NCBI RefSeq assembly: GCF_024294785.1
Contig: NZ_JANCLT010000003.1
Location: 424,931-481,567 of the forward strand
DNA: 56,637 bases
Origin: Ectobacillus ponti
Lineage (GTDB): Bacteria > Bacillota > Bacilli > Bacillales > Bacillaceae_G
Direction: 5' to 3'
The notes below the pieces were generated by a model. The model made no database searches. It worked only from the letters and a program-made list of their open reading frames with translations, and had not been told where the DNA came from. This document shows, piece by piece, positions 15,418 to 24,086 of the stretch; within the stretch, counting starts at the first letter, position 1; the number at the start of each line of letters is the position of its first letter. The translations under genes were made by a program, and so were the position numbers.

Positions 15418-18400
15418 ATGATTACACTCAGGAAAATCCACAAGTCCATCGGCCACAAGATTTACAAGGTATGCATTGCCGGTTTGGTAGTAGCCATGCC
15501 CCTTGCACTTTCGGGCAGCCCCCACGTATCGAAAGCGGCTGGCATGAATCCAGATCCAGTGCCGGATTACTACACGACACCGAACTATGCGAACAGTCCG
15601 CTGCCGGAAGTTGATGCCAACAAGAATGTGATTCAGGGAACGGGTATCCGTAAATTTGTGGACTCCCTGCCAGGCCTTGGCGAGGCGAACAAGAACAACC
15701 TGGGGCAATATATCCCGGTTGCCATTCCCGACACGACTACATACCCCGGCTCGGATTATTACGAAATCTCCTTGGTGCAGTATACTGAGAAGCTTCACAG
15801 CGACCTGCCGGCCACGACTCTCCGCGGCTATGTACAAACCAACACCACCGACCCTTCTGTACAAAAACCGAATTATTTCGGACCAACGATTATCGCTCAA
15901 AAGGACCGGCCAGTACGGATCAAGTTCACCAATAAGCTCGGAACTGGCAAAGACGGTGATTTGTTCCTTCCCGTTGATACTTCCATAATGGGTGCCGGCA
16001 TGGGACCTGACGGCAAGACAATGTACACACAAAACCGCGCCAATTTGCATTTGCATGGCGGGATTACTCCATGGATCAGCGATGGCACGCCGCACCAATG
16101 GATTACGCCAGCTGGAGAAAACACGCCATATCCGAAAGGCGTCAGTGTGCAGAATGTGCCTGACATGCCGGACCCAGGCGATGGATCCATGACATTTTAT
16201 TACACTAATCAGCAGAGTGCCCGCTTAATGTTCTTCCATGACCACAGCTACGGCATTACGCGGTTGAACGTGTATGCCGGAGAAGCCGGCGGTTACTTGC
16301 TCCGCGATCAGGTGGAGCAGGATTTGATCAAGCAGGGTGTGATTCCGCAAGATGAAATTCCGTTATTGATTCAGGACAAAAGCTTTGTGCCGAATGACAC
16401 GCAGCTTATGGCCACCGATCCGACCTGGGACAAAACGAAGTGGGGCGGAACCGGGAATCTATGGTTCCCGCATGTCTACATGCCAAACCAAAATCCGTAT
16501 GATATGTCCGGCGCCAATCCGTTTGGGCGTTGGGATTATGGGCCATGGTTCTGGCCGCCGAACACAGGCTTAAAGCAGGGTCCGGTGCCAAATCCGCTGG
16601 CCGGCCAGCCTGGGCAAGGGGCCATGAATCCAGGTGTTCCAAACGTCACGGCAGTGCCGGAAGCCTTCATGGATACGCCAGTCGTCAATGGAACGGCTTA
16701 CCCGTATGTGGACGTGCAGCCAAAGGCATACCGCTTCCGTATCCTGAATGCGTCAAACGACCGGACATGGAATTTGCAATTATATAAGGCGAAGTCCAAT
16801 GCCAGCATGTGGAATGCAAGCGGCACATTGAATGATGCGGATGCCGGCGAAGTTAATATGGTTCCAGCGGTGCGCACGGCAGGCTATCCGGCGACCTGGC
16901 CGACTGACGGAAGAGATGGGGGCGTTCCAGACCCGGCTGCGGCAGGGCCGAAGATGATGCAGATCGGGACTGACAGCGGCTTCCTGAAGAGTCCGGTCGA
17001 GCTGGCCAACCAGCCGATTGATTATGAATATAACCGGCGCAGTGTGACAGTTCTCAATGTGTCCAGCAAAACGCTGCTGCTCGCTCCGGCTGAACGGGCG
17101 GACGTCGTGGTTGACTTCAGCCAGTATGCCGGCCAGACCCTGATTTTGTACAATGACGGCCCGGCGCCGATTCCAGCCTTTGATCCGCGGTATGACTATT
17201 ATACAGGCGATCCGGATCAAACATCGTCAGGGGGCGCGCCGACGACATTGCCTGGCTATGGTCCAAATACACGGACCGTCATGCAGATTCGTGTGGCGGC
17301 AAATCCGAGCGGTACAACAGCAGGCACAGCAGCAAGCAACCTCAAGTATCCGCTGGGCTCAACGGAGTTTAAAACAGCAATGGAAACCGCCTTCAACAAC
17401 GGGCAGAACAAGCTGCCGGTGCCGGATGGAACGTGGGGCAACATTCAAGATACAAGCCTAACGTTCACACCGAACGGCTCTACAAGCTCAATTACGATGC
17501 CGATGCAGCCAAAAGCCATCGCGGAAGCATTTGAAGCGAATTACGGCCGAATGAATGCTGTACTTGGAACAGAATTGCCGAATACGAACTTCACGAACCA
17601 AACGACAGTTATGCTCGGGTACATTGATCCGGCTACCGAGAACTTTAAGGACACGGCGACGCCGCTGAGTACGGTGGCAAATGACGGCACCCAGATATGG
17701 AAAATCACCCACAACGGGGTTGATACCCATGCGATCCACTTCCATTTGTTTGACATACAGCTTGTCAACAGGGTCGGATGGGATGGCTCGATCCGTATGC
17801 CTGATGCCAACGAAAAAGGATGGAAGGATACACTCAGGATGAATCCGCTGGAGGACGTCATTATTATCATGAAGCCGACAGCGCCGAAGGTTCCGTTTGG
17901 CCTTCCTGACAGCATCCGTCCGCTTGACCCGACGATGCCTGTCGGCTCAACCTTCAGCTCTCTGGACCCGCTGACCGGAGCTGCGAGCACGGTAACGAAT
18001 AAGCTGACAAACTTCGGATGGGAGTATGTATGGCATTGTCACCTGCTCGGACATGAAGAGAATGATATGATGCGTCCAATGACACTGACTGTAGACCGTT
18101 CCTTGCCGGCAGCCTCCGTGCTGAGCGGCACAAGACCAGCCAATAGTCCGGCTGTCCTGAACTGGACGGACCCGACTCCGGCGAGCGGTGCTCCGCTTGG
18201 CAATCCTGCGAATGAAATCGGCTATAAGATTCAGCGTGCGCCGATTGACGCAGCCGGCAAAATTGGCGTCTACACGCAAATTGGTACAGCTCTGGCCAAT
18301 GCAACAAGCTATACAGATACAACCGCTAATGCCAATACAAGCTACAGCTACCAGGTGATTGCTTTTAACGCAGCGGGCGAAACAGCCTCCAATGCGCTGA

Positions 18401-19287
18401 CACTTGCCGGCCTGCCGGCAGCACCGGCAAATTTGACTGCTGCAGCATCCGGCACATCTGCAAATTTGACGTGGACGGACCAAGCAACAAATGAGACAGG
18501 ATTTGTGGTGGAGCGCTCTGCAGACGGCACAAACTTCACCGTCGTGAATAGTGCAGTACCGCCTGTAACAGGCAGCAGTGCCAGCTATACAGATACAGGC
18601 CTGGCGCCGGGAACGTACACGTATCGTGTGAAGGCAGTGAACGCAGTCGGCTCATCCGCCTATTCCAACACGGCTGCTGTGACAATCACAGCAACTCCGG
18701 CTGTTCCGGCAGCACCGGCAAACCTGCAGGCAACGCTGCAAATGGGACCGACCGTGGCACTGACGTGGGCGGACCAAGCGGTAAATGAAACGGGCTTTAC
18801 TGTAGAACGCTCCGCGAATAACGGCGTAAGCTTCACAGCAATCGGCAATGCCAATGCGGTAACGGGAACAGGAACAGGCTCCTACAATGACACGAATGTG
18901 AACGCAGGGCAGACATATTTGTACCGGGTAAAGGCGGTAAATGCAACAGGCTCCTCCACGTATTCCAACACTGTCAGGGTTCCGCTGCCAAGTGCACCGG
19001 CCGCGCCTTCCAACACGCAGCTGTCCATTAGCAATCGTGGAACTTTGACAGATACCTTAATGTTCCAATGGAGAAAGCCGTCCGGCACAGTCTCAGGCTA
19101 CATTGTCCAGTATGCAACGAATGCGGCATTTACACAAAATGTCGTTACTGCACCGCCGATTGGTGCCGCTGCAACCTCTTATAGTGTCAACGTGGCGAAA
19201 GGGAATACGTACTATTTCCGTGTGCGGGCAGTGAACGGATTCGTTGTTTCTCCGTGGTCAGCCGTACGATTTATTACAGCTCGTTAA
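15418..19287 (+). CDS. Secreted multicopper oxidase with four fibronectin type III repeats
   Basis: A 1289-residue exported enzyme with a signal peptide ending near residue 41 (VSKAAG). The four copper-binding segments are complete: HLHG (211-214), FHDH (274-276), HAIHFH (771-776) and HCHLLGHEENDM (873-884). The last holds the type 1 site pattern His-Cys-His-x3-His-x4-Met. Family members oxidise Mn(II), Fe(II), bilirubin or phenols; the large size resembles MofA/OmpB-type metal oxidases. From about residue 905, four fibronectin III repeats follow (near 905, 1000, 1100 and 1197), probably for wall or matrix attachment. GAGG lies 7 nt before the ATG. The next gene follows after 84 nt. Confidence 0.9.
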   Translation: MITLRKIHKSIGHKIYKVCIAGLVVAMPLALSGSPHVSKAAGMNPDPVPDYYTTPNYANSPLPEVDANKNVIQGTGIRKFVDSLPGLGEANKNNLGQYIPVAIPDTTTYPGSDYYEISLVQYTEKLHSDLPATTLRGYVQTNTTDPSVQKPNYFGPTIIAQKDRPVRIKFTNKLGTGKDGDLFLPVDTSIMGAGMGPDGKTMYTQNRANLHLHGGITPWISDGTPHQWITPAGENTPYPKGVSVQNVPDMPDPGDGSMTFYYTNQQSARLMFFHDHSYGITRLNVYAGEAGGYLLRDQVEQDLIKQGVIPQDEIPLLIQDKSFVPNDTQLMATDPTWDKTKWGGTGNLWFPHVYMPNQNPYDMSGANPFGRWDYGPWFWPPNTGLKQGPVPNPLAGQPGQGAMNPGVPNVTAVPEAFMDTPVVNGTAYPYVDVQPKAYRFRILNASNDRTWNLQLYKAKSNASMWNASGTLNDADAGEVNMVPAVRTAGYPATWPTDGRDGGVPDPAAAGPKMMQIGTDSGFLKSPVELANQPIDYEYNRRSVTVLNVSSKTLLLAPAERADVVVDFSQYAGQTLILYNDGPAPIPAFDPRYDYYTGDPDQTSSGGAPTTLPGYGPNTRTVMQIRVAANPSGTTAGTAASNLKYPLGSTEFKTAMETAFNNGQNKLPVPDGTWGNIQDTSLTFTPNGSTSSITMPMQPKAIAEAFEANYGRMNAVLGTELPNTNFTNQTTVMLGYIDPATENFKDTATPLSTVANDGTQIWKITHNGVDTHAIHFHLFDIQLVNRVGWDGSIRMPDANEKGWKDTLRMNPLEDVIIIMKPTAPKVPFGLPDSIRPLDPTMPVGSTFSSLDPLTGAASTVTNKLTNFGWEYVWHCHLLGHEENDMMRPMTLTVDRSLPAASVLSGTRPANSPAVLNWTDPTPASGAPLGNPANEIGYKIQRAPIDAAGKIGVYTQIGTALANATSYTDTTANANTSYSYQVIAFNAAGETASNALTLAGLPAAPANLTAAASGTSANLTWTDQATNETGFVVERSADGTNFTVVNSAVPPVTGSSASYTDTGLAPGTYTYRVKAVNAVGSSAYSNTAAVTITATPAVPAAPANLQATLQMGPTVALTWADQAVNETGFTVERSANNGVSFTAIGNANAVTGTGTGSYNDTNVNAGQTYLYRVKAVNATGSSTYSNTVRVPLPSAPAAPSNTQLSISNRGTLTDTLMFQWRKPSGTVSGYIVQYATNAAFTQNVVTAPPIGAAATSYSVNVAKGNTYYFRVRAVNGFVVSPWSAVRFITAR

Positions 19288-19371
19288 AGCTGTAAATGCA
19301 ATCGTGTATGGCGAAGGGGCATTCAATCTTGTCCCTTCGCCGTCACTTGAGTGTAGAAAGGAGGCTGCAGT

Positions 19372-19845
19372 ATGAAAAAGAAAACGCTTATTACGTCTGT
19401 TATTACCGCATTGCTTGTCGTTTGCGTGACAGCGGCGATATTCACCGACACCTTTGCCTTTGCGACGGGACAGAGCGCGGCTGCCAAGAGTAAGACAAAG
19501 CAACCGAAGCAGACAACGGTGCGGAAAGGCCGCTTTACTGAAATCAACACAGTCAGCGAAGCAGCGGCTGTCCTGAACGTCAAACCGATTTGGATTCTGG
19601 ATGAGGTGAAGAAGGGCAAAACCATGGCTCAAATTATCAACGCAAAAGGAATGACGGAGCAGGAGTTCATTCAGAAGGCAACAGAGCTTGAAACAAAAAC
19701 GATACAAGATGCAGTGAAAAGCGGATCCATGTCCCAGGCGCATGCTGATGCGCTGCAAGCCGGCATGTCTGACCGCCTGAAAGAAAACATGAAGATGAAG
19801 GCGATGGATGTAAAGGAACACGCTGCGATGAATATGAACCATTAA
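19372..19845 (+). CDS. Small exported protein with Met/His-rich tail
   Basis: A 157-residue protein with an N-terminal hydrophobic signal or anchor (about residues 5-27), then a basic linker. A helical region (about 55-130) reads like a LysM- or HTH-like repeat (INTVSEAAAVLNVKPIWILDE). The tail is rich in Met, Lys and His (MKMKAMDVKEH, then MNMNH). Such tails can bind Cu(I) or other metals. AGGAGG lies just upstream, and no promoter or terminator separates it from the oxidase gene, so the two probably form an operon. A role in copper handling for the oxidase is an inference. Confidence 0.75.
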   Translation: MKKKTLITSVITALLVVCVTAAIFTDTFAFATGQSAAAKSKTKQPKQTTVRKGRFTEINTVSEAAAVLNVKPIWILDEVKKGKTMAQIINAKGMTEQEFIQKATELETKTIQDAVKSGSMSQAHADALQAGMSDRLKENMKMKAMDVKEHAAMNMNH

Positions 19846-19848
19846 TGC

Positions 19849-19895
19849 AAAAAAGCTGGTCTGAAGACAGTATGTCACTCAGACCAGCTTTTTTT
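19849..19895 (+). terminator. Strong intrinsic terminator
   Basis: AAAAAAGCTGGTCTGA pairs with TCAGACCAGCTTTTTT over 16 bp, with a 14-nt loop and extra T. It closes the oxidase operon. Confidence 0.95.
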
Positions 19896-20027
19896 CGCTG
19901 CACAAGTTTAAGCAATGTTTGGAAAGCGTGGAAGATGGCGAAAGCTCTATGTTACGATACAAGAGAGATTGATAGAGTATGAGGGTTCAGCACAACATAT
20001 AGAGACACTGCGAGTGAGGGGAATAGG

Positions 20028-20855
20028 ATGAAGAGAAGGATAGCAGGTCTGCTGCTGGCAGGCTGTATGGCTGCCGGTATATGGACTCCGCCTGCAGCTG
20101 GTGCGGCCGGATGCGGCGTGCCGGGACTGTCAAAGCTGACCGATCCGCTTGCCGGACGGATGGAAAATGGGGAAACCTTGATTTGGGAGGGAGTCAGCCC
20201 TGATTTGCTTCGGGCGAAACAGAAGTACGAGGAATTGCTGGCGCAGAGGGGCTGGCATATTGTGTATGCCTCCGCGCACCGCCCGTACCAATATCAGCGC
20301 CACTTTTATGAAATCGTTACCAGGTTGCGCAGCGGGAAAATGAGAAGCGGTGCCTGCGCGGGACTGCGGCGCACTCTGCAGGCTGAATACAAGAAGCACG
20401 GGTTAACGGGAGCTGTCGCGAAGCCGAATCCGGAAGCGCCGCATGTGAAGGGCATCGCGTTTGATGCTGCTGTGTTTGACGGGAAGGGGCGCCGTTTGAA
20501 TCCAAATGGCCGCATCAATCCCGAGCTCGTGGCTGTGGCCCGCCAGGCCGGCCTGCAGTTTACCGTTCCGGGCAGGTACGCTGTGCATCATCAGCTGATT
20601 CCGGGCATGATGAGACAAACGGCTGCCATCGGGAAGAAGAAAACGGTCCATCAACCCGTCCTCCGGCAAGGCAGCAGGGGCGCAGCTGTGATCACGCTGC
20701 AGAAGGCGCTGAGCAAGAAGGGCTACAAGGCTGGCAAGGCGGATGGCGTGTTTGGACAAGCAACGAAAAAAGCGGTAGTCCGCTTTCAACGGGACAGGAG
20801 GCTGAAAGCCGATGGCATTGTCAGCGCTGCCACCTGGAAAAAGCTGATTGGATGA
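20028..20855 (+). CDS. Exported M15-like protein with peptidoglycan-binding domain
   Basis: A 275-residue protein. A signal peptide (about 1-26) is followed by a region like D-Ala-D-Ala carboxypeptidase/endopeptidase M15 (about 60-195), with SAHRPYQYQRHF and PHVKGIAFDAAV holding the usual zinc-ligand His and Asp. The third ligand could be in YAVHHQL. The catalytic Glu normally three residues before that His is not seen (Tyr or Ala there), so activity is doubtful. A peptidoglycan-binding domain 1 fills residues about 210-275 (LRQGSRGAAVITLQKAL, then FGQATKKAVVRFQ). AGGGGAATAGG precedes the ATG. Single-gene unit with its own terminator. Confidence 0.75.
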   Translation: MKRRIAGLLLAGCMAAGIWTPPAAGAAGCGVPGLSKLTDPLAGRMENGETLIWEGVSPDLLRAKQKYEELLAQRGWHIVYASAHRPYQYQRHFYEIVTRLRSGKMRSGACAGLRRTLQAEYKKHGLTGAVAKPNPEAPHVKGIAFDAAVFDGKGRRLNPNGRINPELVAVARQAGLQFTVPGRYAVHHQLIPGMMRQTAAIGKKKTVHQPVLRQGSRGAAVITLQKALSKKGYKAGKADGVFGQATKKAVVRFQRDRRLKADGIVSAATWKKLIG

Positions 20856-20862
20856 TAGAGGA

Positions 20863-20889
20863 GAATGGCAATTGTGCCATTCTTTTTTT
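20863..20889 (+). terminator. Intrinsic terminator
   Basis: GAATGGCA pairs with TGCCATTC around ATTG, followed by seven T. Confidence 0.95.
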
Positions 20890-20986
20890 ATTGGAATATA
20901 CACAAGCTGAATAATGGTAATTCAGCGGTAAAATCGGTAAGATAACAGTGAGCATGTACATATCGTTTCCAGAGAGGGGAATCACC

Positions 20987-22009
20987 ATGACGAATTTGTT
21001 TACACCCTTTACATATAAGGGGCTGGAGTTGAAAAACCGCATTGTCATGCCGCCGATGTGCCAGTACTCTGTGCCGGCGAAGGATGGCGTTCCGACAGAC
21101 TGGCATGTGCTGCATTATGCCAGCCGTGCTGTGGGCGGAACAGGGCTGGTCATTATGGAAATGACAGATGTGGACCCGGATGGGCGCATCACTGACTTTG
21201 ACCTGGGCATCTGGTCAGACGAGCATGTGCCGGCGTTCCGCAGGGTAGTGGATGCGGTGCACGCACAGGGTGCAAAGATCGGCATCCAAATTGCGCATGC
21301 GGGCCGGAAAGCGACAGACGCAGTGCCGCCGGTGGCGCCATCCGCCATTGCTTTTAATGAAGAATCCCGCACGCCGCGCGAGCTGACGACAGAAGAAGTG
21401 CAGGAAATGGTGGAGAAGTTCCGCCTTGGCGTCCGCCGTGCCGTACAGGCAGGGGTGGATGTTGTGGAGATTCACGCCGCGCATGGCTATCTCATTCATC
21501 AGTTCCACTCGCCGCTGACAAATCAGCGTACAGATGTATACGGGCAAGATCCGGCACGCTTCGGTGCAGAAGTCATCCAGGCGGCCAAGGAAGAGCTGCC
21601 TGCCGACATGCCGCTGATTGTCCGCATTTCTGCAGTTGAGTACGTGGAGAATGGCTATGGCCTCGATTACAGCATTGAATTGTGCAAGCGGTACCAGCAG
21701 GCCGGCGCGGATATCTTCCACGTTACATCTGGCGGGGAAGGCCCAATCGGCTCCAACGGACGTCCGGGTGTGCATGCGGGCTATCAGGTGCCAATGGCGC
21801 GCGCGGTGAAGGAAGCGCTGGGCTGCCCGGTCATCGCGGTTGGCCGTTTGGACAATCCGGTGCTGGCAGATGCTGTGCTCGGCAACGGCGAAGCGGATCT
21901 TGTGGCTGTCGGCCGCGGCATGCTGCATGACCCATACTGGGCGCTGCATGCGGCCGAAGAACTGAAAATGAAAGTGGATATTCCGCAGCAATATGTTCGC
22001 GGCTTTTAA
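20987..22009 (+). CDS. namA: NADPH dehydrogenase of the old yellow enzyme family
   Basis: A 340-residue FMN-dependent TIM-barrel enzyme that reduces activated alkenes, nitro compounds and quinones with NADPH. The YqjM-type active-site Cys and Tyr are in MPPMCQYS (Cys 25). The substrate-binding pair appears as QIAHAGRK and EIHAAHGYLIHQFHSP, and the FMN-phosphate region is GRLDNP followed by VAVGRGMLHDP. The start at 20987 follows AGAGGGG; an earlier in-frame ATG at 20948 lacks a site. Monocistronic. YqjM is induced by electrophiles and oxidants in B. subtilis; no operator is evident here. Confidence 0.93.
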   Translation: MTNLFTPFTYKGLELKNRIVMPPMCQYSVPAKDGVPTDWHVLHYASRAVGGTGLVIMEMTDVDPDGRITDFDLGIWSDEHVPAFRRVVDAVHAQGAKIGIQIAHAGRKATDAVPPVAPSAIAFNEESRTPRELTTEEVQEMVEKFRLGVRRAVQAGVDVVEIHAAHGYLIHQFHSPLTNQRTDVYGQDPARFGAEVIQAAKEELPADMPLIVRISAVEYVENGYGLDYSIELCKRYQQAGADIFHVTSGGEGPIGSNGRPGVHAGYQVPMARAVKEALGCPVIAVGRLDNPVLADAVLGNGEADLVAVGRGMLHDPYWALHAAEELKMKVDIPQQYVRGF

Positions 22010-22012
22010 GCA

Positions 22013-22046
22013 AAAAAATCCTGCCCGGTGCTGGCAGGATTTTTTC
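22013..22046 (+). terminator. Intrinsic terminator of namA
   Basis: AAAAAATCCTGCC pairs with GGCAGGATTTTTT over 13 bp around a 7-nt loop. Confidence 0.95.
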
Positions 22047-22111
22047 TGTTGTTTTTGCTACACTAGTGGTACAAACAAACAGAATTTTCAGACCTGCGGG
22101 AGGATGGTAGC

Positions 22112-23062
22112 ATGAAGAAGAGGATTCCAGTATATATCTTAAGCGGATTTTTGGGGAGCGGCAAAACAACGGTGCTGCTGCGCATGATTGCGGCCTGCAA
22201 GGAGCGCGGGCAGCGGCCGGCCATTATTCTAAATGAGCTTGGCAAGGTGAATGTGGAGGAGCATTTGTTTGCTGACGAGGACTTGAACGAATTGCTCGAT
22301 GGCTGCATCTGCTGCACCATTCAAAGCAACTTCCGCGCCGTGCTTGATGATTTGGCTGCGCAGAGCCCGGACGTGCTGCTGATTGAAGGGACGGGCGTTG
22401 CCAATCCGGTGGAGCTGATTGAAGTATTGACAGAGCCGCGCTACACCGGATATTTTCATCTGCATTCGCTGATCAGTGTTGTCGATGCATCCAGATTTTT
22501 GGAGTATCAAAGCATTTTCCTCAGCTCCGGGGCAATGCGCAAGCTGTTCCGCGACCAAATCCGCTGCGCCTCTTATGTGGTGCTGAATAAAACGGATGCC
22601 ATATCAGAACGAAAGCTGGCGGGCATTGTGGAAAAGGTGCGGGCGCTGGTGGGAGAACATGTTCCGCTGTACAACACAACCTTTGGGCAGATTCATGCGG
22701 ATGAGCTGTTCCAGGAGCGGATTATGGTGCATCATGCGGATGAGCCGGCTTCCCGCGGGCAGCATCACGCGGCAGTCAGGGCGGTACGGATGGATGCTGT
22801 GCCGCCGCTGGAGCAAAAGCAGCTGCAGGACTGGATCAAGAGCCTGCCGGACAGCATCTACCGCGGCAAAGGCGTGCTTCGCCTGCAGGGGAAGGAAGGG
22901 CTGTATGAGCTGCAGTATGCATCAGGCCAGCTCGCCATCAAGCACATGTATATGGACAATCCAAACGTGACGGCCGCTCTTGTGTTTATTGGGGAAGGAG
23001 AGACAGCGAAAGCGCTGGTGCAATCGTTTCAGAAGGAATTTGGCAAGGTACGGCTTCGGTAG
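22112..23062 (+). CDS. CobW/COG0523 family GTP-binding metallochaperone
   Basis: A 316-residue G3E-family GTPase. The Walker A motif is GFLGSGKTT (near residue 12), the metal-binding CxCC motif appears as GCICCTIQ (near 67), and the G-domain specificity motif is VLNKTDA. The C-terminal CobW_C domain covers about 225-316. Family members insert or traffic zinc or cobalt. A histidine cluster (VHHADEPASRGQHHAA) lies before the C-terminal domain and may add metal sites. GGGAGG precedes the ATG. I see no Zur box upstream, so zinc control is not supported by the sequence. Single gene. Confidence 0.9.
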   Translation: MKKRIPVYILSGFLGSGKTTVLLRMIAACKERGQRPAIILNELGKVNVEEHLFADEDLNELLDGCICCTIQSNFRAVLDDLAAQSPDVLLIEGTGVANPVELIEVLTEPRYTGYFHLHSLISVVDASRFLEYQSIFLSSGAMRKLFRDQIRCASYVVLNKTDAISERKLAGIVEKVRALVGEHVPLYNTTFGQIHADELFQERIMVHHADEPASRGQHHAAVRAVRMDAVPPLEQKQLQDWIKSLPDSIYRGKGVLRLQGKEGLYELQYASGQLAIKHMYMDNPNVTAALVFIGEGETAKALVQSFQKEFGKVRLR

Positions 23063-23237
23063 GGCGCTTTTGCCGGCGCCGTGGATTAGGCATCCGGCTC
23101 TGGCTGTATAAAAATTAGAATGGTCACTTCAGGACCAATTTTCATCCAGGGAGGAACGGGTTGTTTCATTGCTTCATGTATAAGGGATATTCAGGTTTGT
23201 TAAGTGGTTCTTTTACAAGTTTATAAGAACTTATGTA
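23063..23237. other. Intergenic region with no gene seen
   Basis: A 175-bp stretch after the CobW gene. GGCGCTTTTGCCGGCGCC near its left end can form a GC-rich hairpin but has no T-run. Nothing else is evident before the promoter at 23238. Confidence 0.4.
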
Positions 23238-23267
23238 TTGACTTCGTTTTGATAAGTATGCTATCTT
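23238..23267 (+). promoter_or_regulatory. Probable promoter of the AtpI-like gene
   Basis: TTGACT (23238-23243), an 18-nt spacer and TATCTT (23262-23267). The predicted start near 23275 gives a leader of nearly 200 nt. Confidence 0.5.
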
Positions 23268-23274
23268 AATAGTG

Positions 23275-23468
23275 TGAAGGATATGGTGATTTTTCCTATT
23301 GGAATAGTGAGTTTTTACAGCGAGGAACCTGGGCTGTAAAAAGCTCCGCTGCCGATTACCCGCAGGCAGCGTTCATATATACACGGCAAGAAAGAGAAGC
23401 CAGCTCTATTTCTGTCATGCACCTGTCACTTGAATGAGAAATATACTGTGTGTACAAGGAGGGTAGAC
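23275..23468 (+). promoter_or_regulatory. Structured 5' leader with two consecutive hairpins
   Basis: TTTTTACAGC (23312-23321) pairs perfectly with GCTGTAAAAA (23333-23342). CGCTGCC (23347-23353) then pairs with GGCAGCG (23365-23371). No T-run follows the second stem. I do not recognise a known riboswitch class. The leader ends in AGGAGGG before the AtpI-like gene. Confidence 0.45.
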
Positions 23469-23864
23469 ATGATCAGAAAAGCACTTGCATCATTTCGCAG
23501 GCAAATGTATTACACATTCGGCATTCTTTTGATTGCCTGGCTTTGTACACCGTTTGCCGAGCATCTGCTTGGCTTCGGTGTTGGATTGATGGTCAGCGTG
23601 TACTGCGCCTGGCTCTTGGGCCGCCGAATCGAGAGGATGGGCGAAAGCATCATGCTGAATAAGCGGATGCCGTCGCTTGGCACCGTCAACCGTTTTGCCG
23701 CCGCCATCTTGGGATGTCTCGTTTTATATGAAATTGAGCATCACATGGCTATGTGGGCCTTTGCAACCGGCATTCTTGGCGGTTATACGCTCTTAGTGGT
23801 AAACCTGGGCTATTACAGCGCCTATCATCAGGAACAAAAATCGGCTCAAGGTGAATCTATATAA
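23469..23864 (+). CDS. ATP synthase subunit I-like membrane protein (stand-alone)
   Basis: A 131-residue protein with four hydrophobic segments. Its pattern is close to AtpI: an early helix with a Thr-Pro step (WLCTPFAEHLLGF), then FGVGLMVSVYCAWLLGRRIERM, and a basic loop with RMPSLGTVNRFAAAI. AtpI helps assemble the c-ring of F1Fo ATP synthase or supplies Mg2+, and normally heads the atp operon. Here no atpBEFHAGDC genes follow; a terminator and a DUF4349 gene do. AGGAGGG lies 7 nt before the ATG at 23469. It may be a second, independent copy. Confidence 0.75.
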   Translation: MIRKALASFRRQMYYTFGILLIAWLCTPFAEHLLGFGVGLMVSVYCAWLLGRRIERMGESIMLNKRMPSLGTVNRFAAAILGCLVLYEIEHHMAMWAFATGILGGYTLLVVNLGYYSAYHQEQKSAQGESI

Positions 23865-23972
23865 TTTGGTTATGTCAGCCTCGCTGCCGGCAGTGGCCTG
23901 TATCTTCCACATCCCAGCCGCCCGGTAAGAACGGCTTTCATATATAGCACAGTATATACTGTTCGATTAAAA

Positions 23973-24000
23973 GCTCCGGCCCCCCTCCGGAGTCTTTTTT
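23973..24000 (+). terminator. Intrinsic terminator
   Basis: CTCCGG pairs with CCGGAG around CCCCCT, followed by TCTTTTTT. Confidence 0.85.
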
Positions 24001-24086
24001 GCGCCTAAAATAAGCATTGTGCCGGTTCTCTCGTTTCATTAAAATGGATATATAAGTAAATTTCAAGCTGGAGAGGGGCGTTTCGT

